DNA of 49,632 nucleotides, taken from positions 1 to 49,632 of the forward strand of contig JAITGP010000018.1 of NCBI GenBank assembly GCA_031280545.1, in the 5' to 3' direction. Numbering within the stretch: the first letter of the stretch is position 1; each line of letters opens with the position of its first letter. The stretch is from Candidatus Peribacteria bacterium (GTDB lineage: Bacteria; Patescibacteria; JAEDAM01; Absconditabacterales; Absconditicoccaceae). Below the pieces are notes generated by a model, which did not search any database, was not told the origin of the DNA, and worked only from the letters and a program-made list of their open reading frames with translations. Position numbers and translations under genes: made by a program. This document shows positions 9,228 through 19,279 of this stretch, in pieces.

Positions 9228-9770
9228 ATGAAAAAATCTCTCTGGATCTTAGGAGCAGGATTGTTCCTCTTGGCTGGCTGTGGAAGCACTACTCAACAAC
9301 TAAAGCTGGAAAGCAACGACTATCAAATGCTTTATCAAGGACAAGTTTCCTTGGTAGCACAAACAGTTCCTACAGATACTAGTGATGAGCTCCTGACGGT
9401 GTATGCTGAAACGGGAGCAGAGAGTAGCTATCAAGATTCTTTGCTTCTGGTGGAAAAATACAATCAAGGGAAAGGCGTCTTACTCTTTTCTCAGGAAGCA
9501 ATAGATGTTTTGAAGGGAAAGGGGTTAACACTAGAAAATGAACATGATGAAAAATTTGCTGTCCCTTGTGAAGGAGAAAAAAAAGCTGCCCACTTGGTAG
9601 CGTATGTGGTAACAAGTGGATTTGTACAGAAGGTGCCTCAAAAACTCTATATGACCCAGCTTTTTGTAGAGAAAGACGAAAATACGATTACCATTTGGTC
9701 TCACAGTACTGAGTCAAAGAATGAACAAAATGCTCTACGATCAGCTTTCAAAACTTTACAATGTAAGTAA
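9228..9770 (+). CDS. Lipoprotein of unknown function
   Basis: 180 residues, no UGA. A clear lipobox (LLAGC at about 15-19) follows MKKSLWIL, so it should be lipidated and anchored outside the membrane. The mature part has a Gln/Ser-rich start, a YQG/VSLVAQ strand pattern, and one Cys near 113. It lies between two membrane-protein genes in the same direction, which suggests an envelope operon (8917-10651). I recognise no family. Confidence 0.7.
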   Translation: MKKSLWILGAGLFLLAGCGSTTQQLKLESNDYQMLYQGQVSLVAQTVPTDTSDELLTVYAETGAESSYQDSLLLVEKYNQGKGVLLFSQEAIDVLKGKGLTLENEHDEKFAVPCEGEKKAAHLVAYVVTSGFVQKVPQKLYMTQLFVEKDENTITIWSHSTESKNEQNALRSAFKTLQCK

Positions 9771-9796
9771 TATCTTTATTCTATATTTCTCCCTCA

Positions 9797-10651
9797 ATGG
9801 ACGCAACTACTCCTCTGGATTTAAGCTCTATTCCTCCTATCGGATGAGCTACTCCTACCAAACAAGAAGCCACGGTACAACTCAGTAAAAAAGCTGACAG
9901 ATTACTCGATAATGCTCCAAATGATGTCAGTTTGGGAGGATTTTTTGGGAAAACTTTTATCGGGATTGTCGTAGGAATTTGTATTTCTGCTATTTTCTTC
10001 GGAATGCTGAGTGCCATTGGAGGATTTTTGGGAGGCGGAGATTCTCCAAGTCCAATATTAGGGATTCTCTTGGCGGGAATCGGATTTGTAGCGGGAATGC
10101 TTGGGAATATGGGACTGGCTCTTCTCTACAATCTCTTTTTCAGCAAAAGGTACTATGCTCTCGGAAAAATGTTTGGACTGATTTTCACCTCTTCAATCGT
10201 GATTTTCATTTTAACGATTCCTCTGTACTTCCTTTTTCAGCAGGACGTAGGTACCGTATTTACGATCTTTGGAATTCAGATTATTTTTTCTTTCTTTATT
10301 ACTTCAAATCTGATTGAATTCCTCGCTCAACCTAATTATTCTGCCTCTAGTATGATGGGAAATTTGCTAGGGTTTATGTTGAGTACCGTAATTTATTTGG
10401 CGATTGTGATGGGATTGCCGAAAGAGCAAATCGTAGATAATCTGTTTTTGTTTATGATTGTGCCACCATTGGTAGGATATACGGTGATTATTGCAGGATT
10501 AGGGATTTGGGATGCCATTTATTATAAATTTTTTGAATGGGGAAATAATCCATTTTATCTCCGTTCTGCCGGTGAACTGAGCAAAGAAAGACAGGAAGAA
10601 ATTGAACAGGAAAAGAAATATAAGGAAGAAGTAAATGTAGAAATTGGATAA
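9797..10651 (+). CDS. Polytopic membrane protein, unknown
   Basis: 284 residues with one UGA-Gly at codon 17. A polar, Pro-rich N-terminus of about 45 residues precedes roughly six transmembrane helices (about 55-80, 90-115, 130-152, 155-172, 190-208, 215-240) and a charged coiled C-tail ending EEIEQEKKYKEEVNVEIG. The start at 9797 is upstream of the UGA; ignoring it would lose the cytoplasmic head. It is the last gene of the envelope cluster. No family recognised. Confidence 0.7.
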
Positions 10652-10678
10652 AGATTTATTTTAATTAAAATACCTTTC

Positions 10679-11188
10679 ATGCTCATTCCTATTGTAAACG
10701 ACAATGATGAAATCATTGGGTATAAAGAAAGAAAAGAAATCCAGACAGAGGATATTTATAGGATATCCTCACTTTGGGTAGTGAATGAATTTTGAGAAAT
10801 GCTGGTTACACAAAGAGCTTCTACCAAGACACACAATCCCAATAAGCGAACTGTTGCAGTAAATGGAACCATAGAACAGGAGGAAAGTTATGAAGAAAAT
10901 ATTATTCACGAAGCTCAAGAAGAAATAGGAATATATATATCTGCTCCTACGTTACTGATGAAAGAAAAAGTTGAAAGTGGTGGATGGACACACTTCGTCT
11001 CACTTTTTTTTGTGCAAATACCCAAAGATACTCCTCTTACCTTTGATGCAACAGAGATACAAGCAACAAAACGAGTATCCCAAGCTGAATTAGAAAAACG
11101 ATTAAAAGAAAGACCTGAAGATTTTGTGGGATCATTCAGCCGATTTGTAGAAGCAGCAAAAGAAAAACTCGTCGAACTCTGATTATAA
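10679..11188 (+). CDS. Nudix hydrolase, IPP-isomerase-like (YfcD type)
   Basis: 169 residues with UGA-Gly at codon 40 (NEFGEML) and as the penultimate residue. The start IVNDNDEIIGYKERKEI and LVTQRAS resemble the IDI/YfcD branch of Nudix proteins. The Nudix box is GTIEQEESYEENII followed by HEAQEEIGI; the usual Arg of REUxEE is His, but the metal-binding EExG glutamates are kept. It probably hydrolyses a nucleoside diphosphate derivative; the substrate is unknown. It starts the cluster of five same-strand genes running to 12423. Confidence 0.82.
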
Positions 11189-11220
11189 GTCAACTTTTAT
11201 TCTTTTCTTTATCTCTCTTA

Positions 11221-11688
11221 ATGCTCCAGACTACCCTCGTACTTCTCTTTAATGACCAAGGACTGATTTTGCTTTGAATGAAAAAGCGTGGATTTGGTAT
11301 AGGGAAATGGAATGGTGCTGGTGGGAAAATTCATGAAGGAGAAACGGTGGTTCAGGGAGGTTTGAGAGAATTGGAGGAAGAAGTCGGAGTTAGATTGCAG
11401 GAGGAGGATCTCCACTATAGAGGATTTTTAGCATTCCGCTATGAAGACTCTGGAGAGAAGAAGAACGATACGGATTGTTCGGTTTTCACGGCAAACTATA
11501 ACGGTGAAGTCATCGAATCTGAAGAGATGATGCCGAAATGGTTTAATCTAGAAGAGATTCCCTTTGATGAAATGTGGCCTGATGATAAAGTTTGGCTACC
11601 AGAGCTTTTGAAAGGAGAGAATTTTAGGTATGAATTTACCTATTCTTCCCTTAATGATAAGAACCCTCAAATAAAAAGAATCCAATAA
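11221..11688 (+). CDS. Nudix hydrolase, MutT/MTH1-like (8-oxo-dGTPase type)
   Basis: 155 residues from ATG 11221 with UGA at codon 19, giving LLGMKKRGFGIGKWNGAGGK. This is the MTH1 pattern (LLGMKKRGFGxGxWNGFGGK), so the UGA-Gly is directly supported. The Nudix box is GGKIHEGET followed by GGLRELEEEVGV, with all metal ligands present. Further on, EMMPKWFNLEEIPFDEMWPDD carries the WF..EEIP..xMWxDD block used by MTH1 to bind oxidised purines. The likely role is removal of 8-oxo-dGTP and similar damaged precursors. Confidence 0.87.
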
Positions 11689-11720
11689 AACCTCGCCTTT
11701 AGTTTTCCTCTTTAGCAGAT

Positions 11721-12101
11721 ATGAACTTTTATAAACTCTGATCCCTCGTCAAAATCATTCTCTGAGCAATTATTCTCTTGCTAGATTATACCATGATCAA
11801 TGTTTTTGAAGATCCACTCATCGGGATCGGGCTCGGGCTCGTAGGGACCTTTATTCTCTCTCGAGGAGTTAGCTTTTTCATCTTTTTTTATGCACAGGAA
11901 CTCTTTAGAAAAATAGAATTTAGAGACAGAAATATGAAAGACAGCTATAAATTATCCTTTCTCTTTGGGCTGTATGCACTGATCAATGTACTCCTCCTCT
12001 TGCTTGGAAGCTGGAATAAATGGCGAGGACTGATTTTATTGGCTGGTTTTATTTTGTTGCAATACTTCTTATTTTTAGAACCGAAAAACTATGGAAAATA
12101 A
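11721..12101 (+). CDS. Small four-helix membrane protein, unknown
   Basis: 126 residues with UGA-Gly at codons 7 and 15 in the first helix; a standard-code caller would start about 18 residues too late. Hydrophobic segments at about 8-25, 32-55, 75-97 and 100-117 are separated by a charged loop (RKIEFRDRNMKDS). Its end overlaps the MIP18 gene by 11 nt, which implies translational coupling. No family recognised. Confidence 0.65.
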
Positions 12102-12423
12102 CCAAGGAGAGATCCTTCACTCCGTTCAGGATGACATAATTGAGAAATTGAAAACGGTATATGACCCAGAGTTTCCACTGGTGGATATTTTTACGATGGG
12201 ACTGATTTACGACGTGAAGGTAGATGAGGAAGTAAAAGTTTGTGTCATAACGATGACTTTCACGACGCCTGCTTGTCCTATGGCGGATCTCCTGATGGAG
12301 ATGGTGAGAAATGCTGTCTTGGAAGCGGTACCAACCCGAGAGGTGGACGTGACAGTGAGCTTTGAACCGATGTGGACGCCGAAGATGATCAAAGATGAAG
12401 ATCTGCAGAGGATGTTTGAATAA
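12091..12423 (+). CDS. MIP18/DUF59 iron-sulfur assembly protein (SufT/PaaD-like)
   Basis: 110 residues. KTVYDPEFP, VDIFTMGLIYDV and TTPACPMADLL are the DUF59 signature; the TPxCP Cys is the conserved one implicated in Fe-S transfer. Family knowledge: bacterial SufT-type proteins help mature Fe-S proteins together with the Suf system; sufC lies 28 kb away in this window. The first ten residues (GEILHSVQDD) are the translation of a dispersed repeat at 12111-12135 that sits at the start of the gene. No UGA. Confidence 0.85.
   Translation: MENNQGEILHSVQDDIIEKLKTVYDPEFPLVDIFTMGLIYDVKVDEEVKVCVITMTFTTPACPMADLLMEMVRNAVLEAVPTREVDVTVSFEPMWTPKMIKDEDLQRMFE
12111..12135. repeat. Single copy of the dispersed TCATTCTGA-type repeat, translated
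   Basis: GATCCTTCACTCCG then TTCAGGATGAC is a half-copy of the palindromic element also seen at 12-109. It is read in frame as ILHSVQDD at the N-terminus of the MIP18 protein, ahead of the conserved domain. Confidence 0.65.
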
Positions 12424-12468
12424 CTTTTCCTCTTGCAATTACTCCCCCACTCCACTATACTACCTCTT

Positions 12469-13125
12469 ATGAATACGTTCTATATTGATATTTCTAGTGA
12501 TAAAATCTACCTCTCGTGTAATGAAGAGGATCTTTTTTTGGAAAGAAACGGAATTGAAGATATTCTCGGAAAAGTACTCGTGGAACGATACAGGAGGTAC
12601 AATTTCAAGAAAGCCTATATTCTAAACTGACCTGGAGGATTCACGAATTTAAGGGTCGGAAGTCTGTGCATGAATTTATTGAACGCATTGGTTGGAGATC
12701 AGATTGATTTTTATGCTGTGAGTAAAATTCAGCTGTATACCTATGAATTCTCTGAAAGATCACAACATTGACAAGAAAGCACTCTGGACAAAGTATCACC
12801 TCAAAGATTTGGCGTGATCTATATCGGACAGAAGAGAAATATTTGGCTTTGGGACTTTGAAAAGGGAGAAAAAATCTGACAACTCAATTTTGAGCAGTTA
12901 GAAGAGATGGTAAAATCTGAGAAATATCGTAAAGAAGATATTTTCCTAGATACCGTCTATGATTACGACTATTATCCAGACTTTTTAAGAACTTTTCTCC
13001 ATATCAGTTATACCGTACCGAAGCAGTTGATGAATGAGTATATGGAGGCAATGAAGCCACAACCTACGAGGAACATTGTGGCGAATTATATGATTGATCC
13101 TATCATCACGCCCAAATGTACATAA
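12469..13125 (+). CDS. tsaB: TsaB-like tRNA t6A biosynthesis partner
   Basis: 218 residues with three UGA-Gly codons. The decisive block is ILNGPGGFTNLRVG near 50-63, the ASKHA-fold GPGSFTGLRxG motif of TsaB, with the first Gly encoded by UGA at 12628. Residues 1-10 (NTFYIDISSD) take the place of the usual first strand. The rest is strongly diverged and the C-terminal half shows no recognisable motif. Family knowledge: TsaB is a non-catalytic scaffold that activates TsaD for making t6A37 in ANN-decoding tRNAs. RuvX follows 40 nt downstream, the other ASKHA/RNase-H-fold gene. Identification is good but rests mainly on one motif. Confidence 0.65.
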
Positions 13126-13165
13126 TTATCAGCCTTTTAAACTTTTACCTTTTAAATTCTTCGTT

Positions 13166-13573
13166 ATGAGAAAAGAATCCACCGTACTCGGAATTGACCG
13201 AGGAAGCAAATACATCGGACTCGCCTACTCTCCGCTTTCTAGTGAGATTATCTTCCCCGTAGGCTACCTTTTGAATGACCAAATGATCTACTTTCATATC
13301 GCGGACTTGATCCAGAGATATGGGGTAAAAACCATTGTCCTCTGACGACCTAGTAAGCAGAAAGATATTCAGGAGAGAATTACGAAATTTATGAATTCCC
13401 TGAATTATATCATTGAGAAAGATGAAATCACTATTGAGACTATGGAGGAAGATTACACCAGTGTAGAAAGCTGAGAGATTATTTCTAATTTCAAGAAAAA
13501 TGAAGCGACAGATACGGTCAGTGCAATGCTCATTTTGGAGAGGCGAAAGAAACAGAAAGGTGAAAAACTTTAG
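13166..13573 (+). CDS. ruvX: RuvX/YqgF Holliday junction resolvase-like RNase H fold protein
   Basis: 135 residues with UGA-Gly at codons 60 (IVLGRPSK, the VxGxP motif) and in VESGEII. GIDRGSKYIGLAYS near 10-23 carries the first acidic residue, and DTVSAMLILE near the end carries the last. E96-E97 (MEEDYTS) fill the place of the second acidic residue in the usual DER motif. Family knowledge: YqgF/RuvX is implicated in pre-16S rRNA processing and in junction resolution. Start at 13166 is chosen over an upstream frame because relatives start just before GIDxG. It ends in UAG. Confidence 0.82.
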
Positions 13574-13821
13574 ATATTTCATTTCTTCTTCTGGAATAGT
13601 CTTTCTAAAGAATCTATTGAAGAGATAAAGGCAAAATGGTGAGTTATAAAGACCTCTATAAGGTGCGTTGAATTCCGACTCACTATAAAACTTTATCTTT
13701 TGTGGATCTAAGAATTTATGTTCACATAGAAACAAGTCTAAATGTCGATTTGATGTTGTCAGAGTTTTACAACATGGGGAAATTTAAGAAATCAGCTTCC
13801 CTTTTTTGCTCTATATTCCCC
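13574..13821. other. Intergenic stretch, no supported gene
   Basis: After the RuvX UAG the same frame stays open for about 45 codons but has no ATG and no family resemblance. I see no RNA gene. The stretch ends in the promoter at 13822-13849. Confidence 0.4.
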
Positions 13822-13849
13822 TTGACATTCCTTTGCTGAACACTATTAT
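13822..13849 (+). promoter_or_regulatory. Sigma-70-type promoter for the CNNM/CorC gene
   Basis: TTGACA, 16-nt spacer, TATTAT, about 45 nt upstream of the ATG at 13894. Both boxes are close to consensus. Confidence 0.7.
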
Positions 13850-13893
13850 CAGCACTGTTATCAGATTTATTTTTCTTTTTTTCATCAACCAAT

Positions 13894-15207
13894 ATGGACC
13901 CCCTTTCGATCATTGTATTTCTTATCCTTTTGGGAATTTCAATGTTTTTTTCTGCGAGTGAAACCGCATTTGCCAGCATCGCTAGCCACAAAGTAGATTC
14001 TCTAACTAAACAAAAAAAAAGCTGATCTAGGGCTCTCAAAAAAATAAAAGCTAATCCTGATGCTCTCCTGATGTCGATTCTCATCGGGAATAATATTGTG
14101 AATATCTCTGCTGCCACTTTAGCCACGACCATCAGTATTTCTCTGGCTAAAACTGTTGGATTCAATGAATCCACGATTGTCAGCATTTCCACCATAATCG
14201 TAACGGTGCTGGTGATTATTTTTGGAGAGATTATCCCAAAAACTTTTGCATTCCGTCATGCTGAAAAAATCTGACTTTTGGTCGCACCTTTTTATGTGAA
14301 TTTCATCAAACTTCTTTCTCCGATTATCTGGGTTTTAAACTGGTTTACTAGAAAGTTTAGCAGAACTGGAGCAACACAAGAAGTCAGTCCAGAAGAGATT
14401 GAGGCCTTTATAGAAATGTCTAAAAATGCAGGAGCATTTGAGGAGACAGAATACAAACAGATTAAAAATCTGCTTACTTTTGGTGAAATTACGGTGGAAG
14501 AAGCGATGACCCCTAGGATTAAAATCAATGCGATTCCTGATTCGATGACGGTGGATCAAGCGATTGATAAGCTGTTGACCCTTCATCATACCCGTATTCC
14601 TGTCTATCATCACAGTATCGATGACACGCAAAAAGTGATAACACTCAGAGAGCTCATCAATTTTAAGAATGATAATAATTGAACCATTACTCTCAAAGGG
14701 CTCGCTCTCAATCCCATCATCAAACTTGCCTCCCCCACTCCGATCGATGTTGCACTTACCTCGTTTAAAAAGAGTCACAAGCATATCGCACTCGTAATGG
14801 ATGAATACGGTGGTGTGGCAGGACTGGTCACGCTAGAAGATATTATTGAGGAAATTTTTGGAGATATTCAGGATGAGAACGATATCGAAACTGTTCCTAT
14901 CAAAAAACTCGGAAAGTACTCTCGAAGAGTACAGTCTTTTGTCAGAATTGATGAATTTTTAACAGATAGCTGACTAAGCTTTGAAGAAATTTGAGTGAAT
15001 GAAGAGGAGTTTGATGGAGAGACGCTCAGCTATCTCATCACCAATCTTTTGGAAAGGTTTCCTATCGAAGGCGAAGAAATTCAGTTGGATATTTTCCTCC
15101 ATCCCGTGGATAAACATTCAGAAGAAAGATTAAAGAAAAAACTGATTATCAAAATTTTACAAATCACAGGAAATACGATTGGTGATTTGAAAATTTCTAT
15201 TCAGTAA
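13894..15207 (+). CDS. CNNM/CorC (HlyC) family transporter-associated CBS protein
   Basis: 437 residues with five UGA-Gly codons. An N-terminal CNNM membrane domain ([21 protein letters not shown] near 19-28, [18 protein letters not shown] near 110-127, where UGA gives the last Gly) is followed by two CBS domains from about 205 ([36 protein letters not shown] near 292) and a C-terminal CorC_HlyC domain ([10 protein letters not shown] near 370). Family knowledge: these proteins are linked to Mg2+/Co2+ (or Na+-coupled Mg2+) export and bind adenine nucleotides in the CBS pair. The order of domains and the total length are typical. A near-consensus promoter lies just upstream. Confidence 0.9.
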
Positions 15208-15282
15208 AAGAACAATGCTTTCTCTTCATTTTTTCACGCCGATCAGCCCACATTTCAAAGGAACCCCTTTTTGACAGGAGTT

Positions 15283-17274
15283 CTAAAGGCGGAACAAGGA
15301 GGGGAAGGCGATGTCGGCATCGTCGCTGTCCAGCCTACCCCTCGCCTCATCCCATCCGTAGTGCCGCCTGCCTGAACCTGACGAGGAAGCCGAACCGAGA
15401 CAACCATACCAACCTCTGCCCCACCGAAAACCATCTGAACCGACATACCCACTCATTGACATTCAGAGAAGTAGTGATAATATCTTGCCTCCCTCGTACC
15501 AGTTTCTTTCTTTATACTCTCCTGGAAGAGATTTCAATGCCTCTTCAAAATCCTCCTTCATGAGAGGGGTTTTATTTTGCGTTTTACACTCCGCTTTATA
15601 AGCATCCAGATCATAATAATACTCCTCCTGTCCGTTATATTCTGTCTTCCGAAGACCTTTGGTACTACTAGGATAGACATCATATTTATTTTTAGCTTTC
15701 CGTTTGCTGTTTTGAGGTTTAAGCTTCTCGTTAGAAAACTTGATCCCTCACACCTCTACATAGTTGGAACCAAACTTTACCGCTTCAATCAGCTTCCTAT
15801 TCTCTGAAGTATCCATACCATTAGCTCTGAGAAACTCATAACTTGCCGCTTTTCTCTGTCTCTCATTCCATTTGTAATTTTCCATAGAGGAAATCTCTTT
15901 TTTCTCTAGATCATAAAAGATGGTATGTGAAGCTGTCGTGAGAGGGTGGTCAAGTTTTCTGAGTTTTGGATAGACAGAAGTATAGTTCTCACTTAGAGAA
16001 GTATCAATCACTTTACCTAAAATATAAGAAAGCTGAGCTTTTACTGCTGGAGCAACATTGGTCAAATCCAACCTAAGATTGGGATAAGCACAGAGTTTAC
16101 TCACCTGATCGTAGGTATAGTTTTGGTCTAGCGTAAGTTTTGGTTTATCTCCAATGAGCATTTCGTTACCTGTGAGATACTTGTTGATAATTGCCGTAGT
16201 ATCTGGTAAAGGAGCGATCTTACCATCCTTTCGCAGGACAGATCCCGAAGGAATCAAAGCTTGTAAATCGCTATCTACTCCATTGATAGGATAGTCTTTG
16301 GCAAGCTCTACAAGTATATCAATAAGTTCTTGTTTGTGAGAGTTTCAAGTCTGACTCAACATATCAACGATAGAACTGTTTTTGTATCCCTTGAACTGGC
16401 GAAGCTGTTTGGAAACCGTATCATATTCCACGGTATATCGAGTCTTAGTTTCGGGAGAAAGAGGATTTCTCTCATTCGTGCGAATAGAAAATATTTTGGT
16501 GGTTCATCTTTTCACATTGTTTCGGTAGCTTGTGGCTGTCCCCACACAGTGATTCTGACAATCAGATTCTGCTACTAAGTGCTGCTGAGCTACCAATTCC
16601 ACAATACTAAATCTCCCTACTTTGGCAACTTCTAGGACAGGAACATCTTTCTCATCTAGGAAACTTCTATACAAAGCATTGATCTTATTGGTATGCTGGG
16701 TATGGAGAGTAAACCGTTCACTGAGACCTTTTCTCTGCACGATATCAGCTATTTTCGCATTGAGAGTAGTTTCTCGTGCAGGGTCATCTTTCAGGACTTC
16801 TTCTTGATCCGCTATTTCCGCTAAAGTCATTTTTATCTTTTGTCTCTCTCCATTCTGCTCTGCATCTCTCGTTGATTGTAGTCTCTGGATAGCTTCTATC
16901 TTGGTAAATTCTCCTTTCAGTGTTTGGAGTTTTTCTTTGATTTGGTCTCTGAGTGAGCCGTCAACATAAAACTCCCCAGCTCCTGGATTATCTAGGTAAG
17001 CGGTCAGCTTTTTTGTAAAGTTTATCTCGAGCTTGGTTTTTTCTGTTCAGTTTTTGATTTTCTTTTCGGTCATTTCTGGAGGATAAAATGCTTGCAAGTA
17101 CTGTAAGATATCTCCGCCATACGCTTTGAGCCAAGCTTCTCCAGAGGAAAGTTCTAAAAAAGTTTCTTTAATTTGAAGTTGTTGCTGTTGAGAGACTCTC
17201 TCAGAGTGGTTTTTTTTGAGATTCTGTCTTCGTTTCCCCAACGATGATCGTATCTCATTCTGCATATAGATCAT
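15283..17274 (-). CDS. Large protein with C-terminal DGR-like variable lectin domain
   Basis: 663 residues with five UGA-Gly codons, all segments in one frame. The first 530 residues are charged, mostly helical and show no family I recognise (starts MIYMQNEIRSSLGKRRQN; no signal peptide). The last ~100 residues change character: EGGKILSLLLGMSMSGYVGS, then a Gly/Ser/Arg/Tyr/Asp-rich tract with SASSSGSGRRHYGWDEARG and DSDDADIAFPSLFRL before the UAG. This layout (AGY-like entry, W/G-SASSS, hydrophobic/aromatic, DSxDRAxxFP-like end) resembles the C-type-lectin variable domains of DGR target proteins. The coding DNA of this tail is much more GC-rich than its surroundings. No reverse transcriptase is in the window, so retroelement control is inference. 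Confidence 0.6.
15286..15460 (-). other. GC-rich putative DGR variable region (VR)
   Basis: This is the 3' end of the preceding gene. On the coding strand adenines are scarce in the core (about 15290-15435) while the gene upstream is A-rich, as expected if template adenines were replaced during mutagenic homing. It terminates right at the stop codon, as VRs usually do. No template repeat is visible elsewhere in the window. Confidence 0.4.
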
Positions 17275-17380
17275 TAAAAAAATGTAAGGAAGTAAATTCT
17301 TTCCTAAGTATATTCAGAAATGAAAAAAATGCAATATTTTGGAGAGAAAGTTGCCCCTTCTAAATCTGAGCATACTCCTC

Positions 17381-18793
17381 CTACTTCTCAATCCCCTCCG
17401 CGATATCAAGCAATAACCCCTCTTTCCACTTTGGTCCCATCAACTGGATTCCCACAGGAAGTTTTCCATCTGATTCTTCCACCACTCCCATCGGAATAGA
17501 AATCGCTGGCAATCCTGCCAAATTGGCAGGCACGGTATACAAATCTTCCAAGTACATCAGTAGAGAATCGCTGGTTTTTTCTCAAATTTTTCCTGCTGGT
17601 GTCGGGGTGGTTGGTGTCAGGATTACATGATATTGTTCGAAAAATTTCGTAAATTCCTGCTGGAGAAACTTCCTCGCCTTATAGCCTTTCATATAGTATT
17701 TTTCATAATTTTCGTGGGTCACAACGTAGTTCCCAAGGAGCAATCTCTTTTTCACCTCGTTCCCAAATCCCTGACTTCTCATCGCTGTGTAATACTCTGG
17801 AAGAGAAGAAAAGTCTGCCATATTTCCCTGTAGTCCAAACCTCATTCCATCAAATCTGGAAAGATTACTCGTCACTTCAGCAGAAATCAACATATAATAC
17901 ATCGGAGCAACTTGCTTCAAAATTGGGAAATCCACAAAATCCACTTGATACCCCTGTGCTTTGAGCTCAGCGATTTTCTCACGAAAGAGTTTTTCTATTC
18001 TTGGGTCAAGAGCTGAAGTAAATGCCTCATTTGGTACAGCTATCTTAATTTCACTTGGCTGCATATTAGAAGCTGTCAAGAAGTCTTTGTTATCAGCTTT
18101 TTGATCTGATTGACTATCCTTTTCATCATATCCAGAAATTACGCCAAGCAAGAGCCTTGCATCTGCAACCGTTCTGGTCAGCACTCCGACTTGGTCGAAG
18201 GAAGATGCCATAGACTGTACTCCAGATCTAGAAACTCTACCATAGGTTGGTTTGAGTCCCACAATCCCACATAAAGCTGCTGGCTGACGAATACTTCCTC
18301 CCGTATCGGTTCCCAAAGCTCCAAAGCAGAGTCCTGTAGCTACTGCTACTGCACTTCCACCGCTGGAGCCTCCAGGAATACGATCTTTTCCATAAGGATT
18401 TTTAGTAGGTCAAAAAGCTGAATGCTCCGTAGAGGAACCCATTGCAAATTCATCCATATTGGTTTTTCCGATTGGCAAAGCTCACGCTTCAATCAGCTTT
18501 TTTACACAGGTCGCAGTGTAGGGAGCCATGTAGTTTTCAAGCATTTTGGAACCACAAGAAGAGATTTCTCCCTCCAACATGATATTATCCTTGATCCCAA
18601 TAGGAGCTCCTTTGAGTTCACCTTGAACAATCTGATGCAGATTTTTTTCGATGAAAGTATCGTGGGTGCGAACAAACGGAAAAAGTTCAGCATTTTTTTC
18701 TTTTAGGGTTTTTAGACTATGCAAAGCTTCCTGTTGAGGATTAAGTTCCCCAGCAGTGATCTTGGCAAGATAGTCTTGCAAAGAGAAAGACAT
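17381..18793 (-). CDS. gatA: Asp-tRNA(Asn)/Glu-tRNA(Gln) amidotransferase subunit A
   Basis: 470 residues with UGA-Gly at three places, two in highly conserved motifs: EAGALPIGKTNMDEF and AFGPTKNPYG. The amidase signature is complete: GIKDNI (catalytic Lys), PGGSSGGSA (cis-Ser region) and GTDTGGSIRQPA (nucleophile Ser); GLKPTYGRVSR follows. It hydrolyses glutamine and delivers ammonia to GatB for making Asn-tRNA and Gln-tRNA. gatC is at 45352, not adjacent, and gatB is not in the window. The archaeal-type AspRS at 42122 is likely the mischarging partner. Confidence 0.96.
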
Positions 18794-18823
18794 TTAGTGG
18801 AAAAGTAGGAAGTAAACAGATTT

Positions 18824-19144
18824 TTACTCTACTGAACAACCAAAAGAAGCGTAAATATCAGCGTTTGCACGGATATCGTCCATACTAGAAGTACAGATTT
18901 CAGTAAGTTCTCCTTCAGGAAGTGCTTTCCAAGCTTCTTTTTGCTGTACAACCGCAGCTTGAGTATCTGCAAGTTCTTCTGGAGATACTCCGGTTTGGTT
19001 ATCTAAAACACATTGAAGTACTTCAAAATACTTATTACAATCAGCGAGAGCAAAATCGTCTTGAGTAGTTGGTGTTTCAGTAGTTCCGCAAGCTACCAAT
19101 ACCAAAGATGTTGCTAAAAGACCGAAGAGTGAAATTTTTTTCAT
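18824..19144 (-). CDS. Small Cys-containing lipoprotein
   Basis: 106 residues, stop UAA. Lipobox LVAC near 16-19 after MKKISLFGLL. The mature part has conserved-looking cysteines (ADCNKYFEVLQC, ICTSS, FGCSVE) suggesting two disulfides outside the membrane. Relatives with this Cys spacing are common small CPR lipoproteins, but I cannot name a function. In code 25 the upstream thyA frame would read into this gene without a stop (see findings). Confidence 0.75.
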   Translation of the reverse strand: MKKISLFGLLATSLVLVACGTTETPTTQDDFALADCNKYFEVLQCVLDNQTGVSPEELADTQAAVVQQKEAWKALPEGELTEICTSSMDDIRANADIYASFGCSVE

Positions 19145-19238
19145 TGTGCATAAAAATAAGAAATAAAAGCATTGTGCTGTTCATCATAAGAAAAAGTTTT
19201 CACAAAACAAGCAGAAATTATAGTAAATTATGTTTTTT

Positions 19239-19270
19239 AGAAAAAGCTGACCACAAACGATCAGCTTTCT
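19239..19270 (-). terminator. thyA terminator built from two inverted AAAGCTGA motifs
   Basis: On the minus strand AGAAAGCTGATCG, loop, and GGTCAGCTTTTTCT form a stem followed by Ts. It begins 10 nt after the thyA UGA. The arms are two opposed copies of the over-represented octamer AAAGCTGA, the arrangement seen for uptake sequences in Neisseria and Haemophilus. Confidence 0.75.
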
Positions 19271-19279
19271 TCTTATGTT

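Noticed and set aside
13145..13735. Long minus-strand frame opposite ruvX
   Set aside because: It is the antisense shadow of RuvX, whose motifs are clear on the plus strand.
14335..14784. Minus-strand frame opposite the CNNM/CorC gene
   Set aside because: Antisense to a well-conserved CBS region; no independent support.
15255..15452. Alternative minus-strand frame at the end of the DGR-like gene
   Set aside because: It is a shifted reading of the GC-rich tail; the main frame joins all upstream segments and ends in UAG.
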